Of a stretch of DNA of 5,841 bases, positions 1 to 5,841 are shown piece after piece. The notes beneath the pieces were generated by a model. It worked only from the letters and a program-made list of their open reading frames with translations, searched no databases and was not told the origin of the DNA. A program made the translations under genes and the position numbers. The stretch covers positions 1 through 5,841 of the forward strand of contig JAIKXK010000334.1 of NCBI GenBank assembly GCA_024684155.1, written 5' to 3'. Source of the stretch: Lachnospiraceae bacterium (GTDB taxonomy: Bacteria; Bacillota; Clostridia; Lachnospirales; Lachnospiraceae). Position 1 is the first letter of the stretch. Every line of letters begins with the position of its first letter.

Positions 1-2289
1 GTTGTAGTAGATGGGGTTGTCTATGATCTAGAAGAAGATATTGAATTAGATAAGAATAAAAAGCATAACATTGAAGTTGTGATTGACCGACTTGTGGTTC
101 GGGAAGGAATGGAAGATCGTTTGACAGGCTCACTGGAAAATGCTCTAAAGCTTGGAAACGGTCTTGTAATTATTGATGTAATTGGTGGAGAACAAAAGCG
201 ATTTTCAGAAAGCTTCTCCTGCCCGGATTGTGGCATCTCTATCGATGAAATAGAACCTAGAAGTTTCTCTTTTAACAATCCTTTTGGAGCCTGCCCTGAG
301 TGTTTTGGTATTGGATATAAAATGGAATTTGATGAAAGATTAATGATTCCGGATATGTCTTTAAGTTTTAATGAAGGATGTGTTCAGGTTCCTGGATGGC
401 AGTCTAGTAACGATGCAAAAAGTTATACCCATGCCATTCTTATGGCATTGGCAAAGGAGTATGACTTTAGTCTGGATACTCCTTATGAAGAACTGCCGGC
501 TAAGATTCGTAAGATGTTTATTTACGGGTTTGACCGCGAGGTAAAGGTTCCTTATAAGGGAAAGTTTGGAGAAGGAATTTACGACGTTCACTTTGAAGGA
601 TTAATTGCCAATTCCCATAGAAGATATCGTGAGACAAAGTCAGAACTTTCAAAACAGTCCTTTGAAGAGTATATGGAAATTTCTCCATGCCCAGTTTGTC
701 AGGGGCAGAGATTGAAAAAAGAATCTTTAGCAGTAACAGTGGCAGATAAAAATATTTATGAAGTTACGACTATGCCTATTCGAGATCTTCAGAAGTTTTT
801 AGATGATATGGAATTAAGCGAATATCAGAAAAATATTGGTCGCCTGGTGTTAAAAGAAATTAAAGGTCGTGTTGGATTTTTAAATGATGTAGGTTTAGAT
901 TATTTATCTTTATCAAGGGCTACTGGAACTCTCTCTGGTGGAGAAGCGCAGCGCATCCGTTTGGCTACACAGATTGGATCGGGACTGGTTGGAGTTTGCT
1001 ACATTTTAGATGAGCCAAGTATCGGTTTGCATCAAAAGGACAATGACAAACTTTTGAATTCCTTAAAGGGACTTCGGGATTTGGGAAATACGCTTATTGT
1101 AGTAGAACATGACGAAGATACTATGAGAGAGGCAGACTATGTGGTGGATATTGGACCTGGAGCCGGAGAACATGGAGGAGAGGTAATTGCCTGCGGAACA
1201 GCAGAAGAAATTATGAAGGAGCCAAGATCAATTACAGGTCAGTATTTATCAGGAAAGAAAAAGATTCCGGTTCCTAAGGAAAGAAGAACACCGACAGGAT
1301 TTCTTCAGATAAAAGGTGCAACAGAACATAATTTAAAAAATATTGATGTAGATATTCCTCTTGGAGTAGTGACCTGTATCACCGGTGTGTCTGGTTCAGG
1401 AAAGAGTTCTTTGATAAATGAGGTCTTATATAAGAGTCTTGCAAAAAAATTAAATCGTGCTCATAAAATTCCTGGAGCTCATAAAAAGATATTAGGCATC
1501 GAACAGTTAGATAAGGTGATTGATATTGATCAGTCTCCTATTGGACGCTCTCCAAGGTCAAATCCGGCTACCTATACAGGTACTTTTGATTTGATTCGAG
1601 ACTTGTTTGCAGCTACTGCGGATGCCAAGGCAAGGGGATATAAAAAAGGACGCTTTAGTTTTAATGTAAAGGGTGGCCGATGCGAAGCCTGCTCCGGAGA
1701 TGGTATTGTAAAAATTGAAATGCATTTTTTACCTGATGTGTATGTGCCTTGTGAAGTTTGTCAGGGGAAGAGATATAATCGCGAAACTCTTGAGGTAAAG
1801 TACAAGGGAAAATCCATTTATGACGTCTTGAATATGACGGTGGAAGAGGCAGTAGAATTTTTCAAAAATGTTCCTTCCGTAAAAAGAAAAATTGAAACTC
1901 TAAATGATGTAGGACTTGGATATATTCGTCTTGGACAGCCTTCTACGGAACTGTCTGGTGGTGAAGCTCAGCGAATTAAACTGGCAACTGAACTTTCAAG
2001 AAGAAGTACAGGAAAGACCATTTATATATTGGATGAACCTACTACAGGTCTTCATTTTGAGGATGTAAACAAGCTGGTGCAAATTTTGCATAAGCTCTGC
2101 GAGGGTGGAAATTCTGTAGTGGTAATTGAACATAACTTAGATGTAATTAAAACTGCAGATTATATTATTGATTTAGGACCAGAAGGAGGAGACCGGGGCG
2201 GAACAATTGTAGCCAGTGGAACTCCGGAAGAGGTGGCAAAAGTAAAGAAGTCTTACACCGGTCAATATGTAAAAAAATACTTAAAATAA
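1..2289 (+). CDS. uvrA: UvrABC excinuclease subunit A (UvrA), 5'-truncated by the window edge
   Basis: UvrA is the cytoplasmic ATPase that, with UvrB, finds bulky DNA lesions and loads UvrB for UvrC incision. The frame is open from base 1, and the encoded start already matches UvrA, so the GTG at 79 is internal and the true start is upstream. In fragment numbering the first zinc site is C74, C77, C98, C101 (C-X2-C-X20-C-X2-C), with a further CPVC at 230-233. ABC module I has LSGGEAQRIR at 311-320, Walker B YILDEPSIGLH (D337) and H-loop H370. ABC module II has Walker A GVSGSGKSS at 462-470 (K468), a zinc finger at C561, C564, C584, C587, LSGGEAQRIK at 651-660, Walker B D678 and H711. By family spacing the second zinc finger lies near residue 740, so about 180 N-terminal residues are missing, including Walker A of module I and part of the UvrB-binding domain. 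Full length would be about 940, normal for UvrA. All visible catalytic motifs are intact. A terminator follows directly. Confidence 0.98.
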   Translation, partial: VVVDGVVYDLEEDIELDKNKKHNIEVVIDRLVVREGMEDRLTGSLENALKLGNGLVIIDVIGGEQKRFSESFSCPDCGISIDEIEPRSFSFNNPFGACPECFGIGYKMEFDERLMIPDMSLSFNEGCVQVPGWQSSNDAKSYTHAILMALAKEYDFSLDTPYEELPAKIRKMFIYGFDREVKVPYKGKFGEGIYDVHFEGLIANSHRRYRETKSELSKQSFEEYMEISPCPVCQGQRLKKESLAVTVADKNIYEVTTMPIRDLQKFLDDMELSEYQKNIGRLVLKEIKGRVGFLNDVGLDYLSLSRATGTLSGGEAQRIRLATQIGSGLVGVCYILDEPSIGLHQKDNDKLLNSLKGLRDLGNTLIVVEHDEDTMREADYVVDIGPGAGEHGGEVIACGTAEEIMKEPRSITGQYLSGKKKIPVPKERRTPTGFLQIKGATEHNLKNIDVDIPLGVVTCITGVSGSGKSSLINEVLYKSLAKKLNRAHKIPGAHKKILGIEQLDKVIDIDQSPIGRSPRSNPATYTGTFDLIRDLFAATADAKARGYKKGRFSFNVKGGRCEACSGDGIVKIEMHFLPDVYVPCEVCQGKRYNRETLEVKYKGKSIYDVLNMTVEEAVEFFKNVPSVKRKIETLNDVGLGYIRLGQPSTELSGGEAQRIKLATELSRRSTGKTIYILDEPTTGLHFEDVNKLVQILHKLCEGGNSVVVIEHNLDVIKTADYIIDLGPEGGDRGGTIVASGTPEEVAKVKKSYTGQYVKKYLK

Positions 2290-2290
2290 G

Positions 2291-2334
2291 AGAACAGCTT
2301 TCTTTGTTTCACATGCAAAGGAGGCTGTTTTTTT
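2291..2334 (+). terminator. Rho-independent terminator of uvrA
   Basis: The hairpin begins three bases after the uvrA stop codon. The 5' arm 2293-2306 (AACAGCTTTCTTTG) pairs with the 3' arm 2316-2329 (CAAAGGAGGCTGTT) over 14 base pairs, two of them G-U, around a 9-base loop. The run of seven T residues at 2328-2334 overlaps the end of the 3' arm and supplies the U-tract. It should end uvrA transcription and separate it from the downstream surface-protein gene. Confidence 0.92.
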
Positions 2335-2359
2335 AGTATCTAAAATGTGTCTATTTGGA

Positions 2360-2368
2360 TGTTAAAAT
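2360..2368 (+). promoter_or_regulatory. Possible extended -10 promoter element
   Basis: TGTTAAAAT combines a TGn extension with a TAAAAT hexamer that matches the -10 consensus at five of six positions. Transcription would start near 2375, giving a leader of about 40 bases that includes the ribosome binding site. No convincing -35 box is present 16-18 bases upstream, and another TAAAAT occurs at 2388-2393, so this is only a candidate. A promoter somewhere in 2335-2400 is expected because the terminator lies just upstream. Confidence 0.3.
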
Positions 2369-2401
2369 TTCCTTTATGAGTAGGAGTTAAAATTGCCTTT
2401 T
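2361..2401 (+). repeat. Imperfect 16-bp direct repeat upstream of the surface-protein gene
   Basis: GTTAAAATTTCCTTTA at 2361-2376 recurs as GTTAAAATTGCCTTTT at 2386-2401, 14 of 16 identical, with a period of 25 bases. Each copy is followed by an AGGAG (2382-2386 and 2404-2408), the second being the likely ribosome binding site. A third, weaker TAAAAT lies at 2341-2346. This may be a small local duplication of the leader or a pair of operator-like sites; the sequence does not decide which. Confidence 0.6.
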
Positions 2402-2403
2402 TT

Positions 2404-2408
2404 AGGAG
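2404..2408 (+). promoter_or_regulatory. Ribosome binding site fixing the start of the surface-protein gene
   Basis: AGGAG sits seven bases before the ATG at 2416, ideal spacing. An in-frame TGA at 2377-2379 and the absence of other in-frame start codons after it leave 2416 as the furthest upstream start. The next in-frame ATG (2431) has no Shine-Dalgarno at proper distance and would shorten the signal peptide's basic end. Confidence 0.85.
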
Positions 2409-2415
2409 ATTTAAT

Positions 2416-2508
2416 ATGAAAAATTCATGGATGAAAAGATGCTTGGTGAGTGTGCTTGCGTTCGTTATAACTATAACTGCAGTACCATATGAAATGGTGG
2501 TAGAGGCA
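2416..2508 (+). other. Sec signal peptide of the large surface protein
   Basis: A basic n-region (K2, K7, R8) is followed by a hydrophobic core at residues 10-23 (LVSVLAFVITITAV) and a polar c-region ending VEA before ADEE, which fits signal peptidase I cleavage after A31. C9 directly follows KR, ahead of the hydrophobic core, so it is not a lipobox cysteine. The protein is therefore expected outside the membrane. The exact cleavage site is inferred. Confidence 0.85.
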
Positions 2509-5500
2509 GCAGATGAGGAAATTATTTCATTAAGCGGTGTAGTGACAGAAGATGATAATGTTCTTCCTACAGGAAATTATGTTTTGACTGAGGATACCAC
2601 ATTTTCGGGAAGTGGAGATGTTTGGACTTTTGGGAAAAGGACAAGTATAGATCTTTGTGGACATAAATTAACTCTTGATGGTGTTACATTAAGTATAGAA
2701 GCAGGAGAACTACAGGTTACGGATAGCACTGGAGCCGGTCAGGTATATTCAGAAAATTCCCAGCTTTTTCATATTCCATATAAAAGAAGCAGAATCTTAT
2801 CTTTGGATAAGGTTAGTTTAGTGTATGCAGGAGATAATACATCTTTAGTTCCTGTTTGGGCAGAATGCCAGGTGTATGCAGGAGATTCTTCTTTGACTAC
2901 CACCTCAGAATATGGGATGTATGTAAATTATGATCTTTGGCTTTGGAATATGTCTTTTTCTGGCTTTACAAATTCAGAAGTTTTATTAGGAAATGATGGT
3001 GAAATTTGTTATTTTGAGGAAGAAGTAACCTATCTTGAACCAATAAATGTAAGTTTGAAAAATTTAGATTTTTCTGAGATGACTTCAAAAGCGTTAATTG
3101 TTCCAATGGGTAATGAGGATGTGCCTCGATCCATAACTGACACGATTACTTTTACAGAAGTGCCAGAGGATTGTCAAATTATGTACCGGGATGGAGAATA
3201 TGATGCTGTCATGATTCCTGTTATAGAGCTATGTGGAAGTTATGATTTAGGGGAGAATATGTTTCCTGGGATTTCCTTGGACGAATCTGGTAATTATCAG
3301 ATGGATAGAGCCTACTATAAAGCTACGGGGGATGTGTCTTTTTCTTCAGAAGAAGTGGATGGCGGAGAGTATTTAAATATCTTTTTGGCAGAGGGTAAGG
3401 AGGTTATTTTAGATTTAAATGGTCACACCATAAATATGGATACCATGACGATAAGAGCAGAAGAAGGATCTCTGACTATACTTGATAGTGCAGAGGGTGG
3501 TGTTTTAAACGGGGGATTTTATTTCGATGGAAGAAATGGTTCGTTTAACATGGAGTCTGGAACCTATAATATTGTAGAGGAACCACGAGTGGCTCCCATG
3601 CGTGGAATTCCATTTTTACTATTTGGATATTCTCGATTTGATATGACAGGTGGAACTATTAATTGCTATTATTCCACACATGAAATGATAGAAGGAATGG
3701 ATCCAATTATTGATATTAGCGGAGGAGAAATTAATTTTTATCCAAGAAAAAAAGAATTAAGTTCTGTGGATATGTTCCAAGTGGGAAGCTATAAAAAAGA
3801 AGCGGTTCGAATTAGTGGCGGTACCATACGCATGGAAGGTGTTGGCTTATTAAATATGTTTGAATTACTGGAAGGTAATTTGGAAATTACAGGCGGAGAT
3901 TTTATTTTAGGCTATGAAGGATCCAATGAGCAATACAAGGAAAAGTCTGCACTTTTAAATAGTGAATTCAATATGAATGTGTCTGTTTCTGGTGGGAATT
4001 TTACAACTAATACGGATCATTGTTTTGTAGATGCTTCATATCGAAGTGATGTACCAACTATCCATTTTTCAGGAAGCCCTACTTTTAATGTGGCGAAATA
4101 TGATTATTCGTCTCAATTGCATTGGGGACGTAAGGATTCTGTATTGAACAGTATTGAAATAAAAGAGGATTTTAATATTGGTAGAAAATTAAATTACTAT
4201 GCCGAGAAAACACCTACAGAAGAGAATCCAATTATCTTTGTGCGAAATTGGACACAAAATCGCGGAGAGGAAGATCCTTCAGATGTAATGAATATCTATT
4301 TGCCTGACGATAAGGTGTGTACGCCAATCGTGGTGGACGGAAATGTTTCAAGTGGAACAATTACAGATGCGCCTGAACCTGAACCGGAAATAATAGATGG
4401 GTTAGAAGTTTGTGAGTTACAGGGCACATATAGTTTGACGAATTTAGAAGTGCCAAATACTACCAGGACAGCAGAAGGAATGGATAGTTATTATTGGACG
4501 GATGGATACTATAGGTTATCAGGAGATACTACCTTTACAACGGAACTTATTAACAGTAAGAGCGAACTTAGCAATGTATATGTAAATGACAATATTATTA
4601 TTGATTTGAATGGTCATTCGCTGACTGTAGATCCAATTCGTTTTGTGACAAAAAGTAATACTCAGTTTACGATATTAGATTCGAAAACAGGTGGTGAACT
4701 TAATGGACCTGCGTTTATGTGGGGAAGTGGAGATATTAACCTTTTAGGTGGAACGCTGAACCTTACAGAGAATACAAAGCAATATAGTAGAGATTGGGCG
4801 TTTAATCTTTCTGGTGGAAATTTAACAGTAGATAAAGCAGTGGTCAATTGCTATCATGACAGCGATATTATCATGATTCAGGCCATGGGCAGGTCTACAA
4901 TTACCATGACTTCGGGAGAATTAAATTATATTCCGACCAAAAAAATTCCAACCTGGCATGAGTTTTTGATATACGCAATGGATTCTACCGTAAATATTAG
5001 TGGTGGAACTTTACGCTTAGAAGCATCCTCCCGAGGATGTATTCTTGACGTGCCTGATTCAAAGGTCAAGGTTACCGGTGGAACTTTTATTTCTAAGTGT
5101 ACAGGGACGGACGCAAATGAAATCGCATTAACCCGTGTTGTTGATGCATCTTCCGGCATGAAGAGCACCATTGCAATTACGGGAGGAAGTTTTACCACAA
5201 ATGGAAATCATTGTATCTATGGTCCGATTTATACAGATACAAAAGTAACCTTAGGTGGAAATCTAGAAATGGATTCCACTAAGTATGATGTGTATTACAG
5301 TGGAAGCAGATTAATTCCTCTGAATTTGCAATCGGATTTTTCACTTGGCCGAAAGATGAAAATTTATACGAATACCATATTACCAACAGAAGAAACGGTG
5401 GTTCCTTTTGTTAGTAATTGGACAAAAAATCTGGGGGATAAAAATCCATCTGATGTATTTGAAGTATATTTGAAAGAGGGAAATGTTGAAAAGCCATATG

Positions 5501-5841
5501 TTTTAGATGGAAGTGCTGTATGTGGTGGATTGACCAAGGAACCTGAATATATAGATGGGTTGCAGGTGTGCGAATTGCAGGGCACTTATAATCTATCAAA
5601 TCTAGAAGTTCCAAACACCTCAAGAAAAGAAGAAGGAAAAGATGAATATTATTGGGCTGATGGGTATTACAGATTAGCAGGAGATACTACTTTTTCCACC
5701 AGTCTTATTAATAGCGCTAGTTCCCGCAGTGACGTTTATATCAACGAGAATGTAGTTATAGATTTAAATGGTCATACATTAACAGTTGACCCTATCTGTT
5801 TTAATACTGTAAATACAAGTAATTTTACAATTGTAGATTCC
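2416..5841 (+). CDS. Large secreted or surface protein with tandem beta-helix-like modules, 3'-truncated by the window edge
   Basis: The frame is open for 1142 codons and runs off the window; I checked every codon and found no stop. Residues 1-31 form a Sec signal peptide. Residues 52-108 hold a degenerate first cap (DLCGH at 79-83). Residues 109-259 match no repeat. Full modules span about 260-655 and 656-1041, and a third begins at 1042. Each full module has an EL-x-G-(S/T)-Y opening, a DLNGH motif (333, 730, 1116) followed by an LDS or VDS, seven S/T-G-G-type rungs 22-35 residues apart, and a closing NWT then PSDV (611 and 621; 1001 and 1011). This rung pattern is typical of extracellular right-handed beta-helix or solenoid proteins of gut Firmicutes, often adhesins or glycan-associated proteins, but no catalytic motif was recognised and function is unknown. 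No anchor (LPXTG, SLH) is seen, and the C-terminus is outside the window. It is probably its own transcription unit after the uvrA terminator. Confidence 0.93.
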   Translation, partial: MKNSWMKRCLVSVLAFVITITAVPYEMVVEAADEEIISLSGVVTEDDNVLPTGNYVLTEDTTFSGSGDVWTFGKRTSIDLCGHKLTLDGVTLSIEAGELQVTDSTGAGQVYSENSQLFHIPYKRSRILSLDKVSLVYAGDNTSLVPVWAECQVYAGDSSLTTTSEYGMYVNYDLWLWNMSFSGFTNSEVLLGNDGEICYFEEEVTYLEPINVSLKNLDFSEMTSKALIVPMGNEDVPRSITDTITFTEVPEDCQIMYRDGEYDAVMIPVIELCGSYDLGENMFPGISLDESGNYQMDRAYYKATGDVSFSSEEVDGGEYLNIFLAEGKEVILDLNGHTINMDTMTIRAEEGSLTILDSAEGGVLNGGFYFDGRNGSFNMESGTYNIVEEPRVAPMRGIPFLLFGYSRFDMTGGTINCYYSTHEMIEGMDPIIDISGGEINFYPRKKELSSVDMFQVGSYKKEAVRISGGTIRMEGVGLLNMFELLEGNLEITGGDFILGYEGSNEQYKEKSALLNSEFNMNVSVSGGNFTTNTDHCFVDASYRSDVPTIHFSGSPTFNVAKYDYSSQLHWGRKDSVLNSIEIKEDFNIGRKLNYYAEKTPTEENPIIFVRNWTQNRGEEDPSDVMNIYLPDDKVCTPIVVDGNVSSGTITDAPEPEPEIIDGLEVCELQGTYSLTNLEVPNTTRTAEGMDSYYWTDGYYRLSGDTTFTTELINSKSELSNVYVNDNIIIDLNGHSLTVDPIRFVTKSNTQFTILDSKTGGELNGPAFMWGSGDINLLGGTLNLTENTKQYSRDWAFNLSGGNLTVDKAVVNCYHDSDIIMIQAMGRSTITMTSGELNYIPTKKIPTWHEFLIYAMDSTVNISGGTLRLEASSRGCILDVPDSKVKVTGGTFISKCTGTDANEIALTRVVDASSGMKSTIAITGGSFTTNGNHCIYGPIYTDTKVTLGGNLEMDSTKYDVYYSGSRLIPLNLQSDFSLGRKMKIYTNTILPTEETVVPFVSNWTKNLGDKNPSDVFEVYLKEGNVEKPYVLDGSAVCGGLTKEPEYIDGLQVCELQGTYNLSNLEVPNTSRKEEGKDEYYWADGYYRLAGDTTFSTSLINSASSRSDVYINENVVIDLNGHTLTVDPICFNTVNTSNFTIVDS
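2569..2739 (+). repeat. Degenerate opening copy of the module cap (unit 0)
   Basis: Residues 52-108 begin TGNYVLTEDTTF and continue to IDLCGHKLTLDG and LQVTDSTGAG. These match DGYYRLSGDTTF, IDLNGHSLTVDP and FTILDSKTGG of the second full module. The copy lacks the segment before the G-x-Y-x-L and is not followed by the S/T-G-G ladder, so only the cap is recognisable. The DLNGH asparagine is replaced by cysteine. It may be an N-terminal cap for the solenoid or a decayed first module. Confidence 0.7.
3193..4380 (+). repeat. Module repeat unit 1 (about 396 residues)
   Basis: The unit covers residues 260-655. It has ELCGSY at 271-276, DLNGH at 333-337 and LTILDSAEGG at its cap. Rungs fall at 379 (MESGTY), 410 (MTGGTI), 434 (ISGGEI), 466 (ISGGTI), 491 (ITGGDF), 524 (VSGGNF) and 551 (FSGSPT). 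The unit closes with NWT at 611 and PSDV at 621, then an acidic proline linker (DAPEPEPE) leading into unit 2. The start boundary is set by alignment to unit 2 and is approximate. Cysteines at 417 (NCY) and 536 (HC) recur in unit 2. Confidence 0.85.
4381..5538 (+). repeat. Module repeat unit 2 (386 residues)
   Basis: The unit covers residues 656-1041, starting EPEIIDGLEVCELQGTY. It has DLNGH at 730-734 and rungs at 776 (LLGGTL), 798 (LSGGNL), 831 (MTSGEL), 861 (ISGGTL), 886 (VTGGTF), 921 (ITGGSF) and 945 (TLGGNL). NWT at 1001 and PSDV at 1011 close it. Rungs align one for one with unit 1 at offsets of 1164-1191 bases, the difference at rung 2 coming from a short insertion after it. Its first 101 residues are matched without gaps by unit 3. 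Confidence 0.9.
5539..5841 (+). repeat. Module repeat unit 3, cut by the window end
   Basis: Residues 1042-1142 start EPEYIDGLQVCELQGTY and run to the VDS after DLNGH (1116). A hand alignment with residues 656-756 gives 71 identical of 101 with no gap. Over the first 60 bases the DNA is 43 of 60 identical, with most differences at third codon positions, so the duplication is old and the protein sequence has been conserved. The rung region and any further modules lie beyond the window. Confidence 0.9.

Noticed and set aside
79..81. GTG as the start of uvrA
   Set aside because: The frame is open and UvrA-like from base 1, no ribosome binding site precedes it, and family spacing puts the true start about 180 codons upstream of the window.
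21..591. Minus-strand open frames of 85 and 76 codons inside uvrA
   Set aside because: They lie opposite a strongly conserved gene, have no ribosome binding site that I can see, and their low-complexity Ser/Ile-rich or unremarkable products look like antisense shadows.
2317..2324. Perfect Shine-Dalgarno AAAGGAGG
   Set aside because: It is part of the 3' arm of the uvrA terminator and no start codon follows at 5-12 bases.
2440..2442. C9 as a lipoprotein cysteine
   Set aside because: It comes before the hydrophobic core rather than after it, so no lipobox is possible.
4662..5623. Minus-strand open frames of 61-90 codons inside the surface-protein gene
   Set aside because: They are antisense to an open frame with clear repeat conservation, and two of them overlap each other in different frames, so they are best explained as shadows.
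3193..5841. Leucine-rich or Listeria-Bacteroides (InlB B-type) repeats
   Set aside because: The repeat units are about 390 residues with S/T-G-G rungs and DLNGH caps, not the short LRR or roughly 70-residue B-repeat patterns.

Overview
The window looks like chromosomal DNA from a low-GC Gram-positive bacterium, most likely an anaerobic gut-type Clostridia/Lachnospiraceae member. That rests on the AT-rich codon use, the style of the UvrA protein, strong AGGAG-type ribosome binding, and a large secreted beta-repeat protein of a kind common in that group. The assignment is inference; no species-level marker is present.

Layout: bases 1-2289 hold the last ~762 codons of uvrA, the DNA-damage recognition ATPase of nucleotide excision repair. 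Its first ~180 residues lie upstream of the window. The gene ends in a strong Rho-independent terminator (2291-2334). A short intergenic region (2335-2415) follows. It contains a 16-bp imperfect direct repeat, a possible extended -10 promoter element and a clear ribosome binding site.

From 2416 to the end of the window (5841) one reading frame stays open for 1142 codons without a stop. It encodes the N-terminal part of a very large exported protein with a signal peptide. Most of it is built from tandem modules of about 386-396 residues: a short degenerate opening copy, two full copies, and the first 101 residues of a third. Each full module starts with an EL-x-G-(S/T)-Y and DLNGH cap. Seven spaced S/T-G-G rungs follow, which looks like a right-handed beta-helix or beta-solenoid. 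A closing NWT...PSDV segment ends the module.

The two genes are on the same strand but separated by the terminator, so they are probably transcribed independently. uvrA is housekeeping. The second gene is an accessory surface or secreted protein of unknown function, and it is the only unusual element here. No RNA genes, mobile elements or CRISPR arrays were seen, and no credible genes lie on the minus strand.
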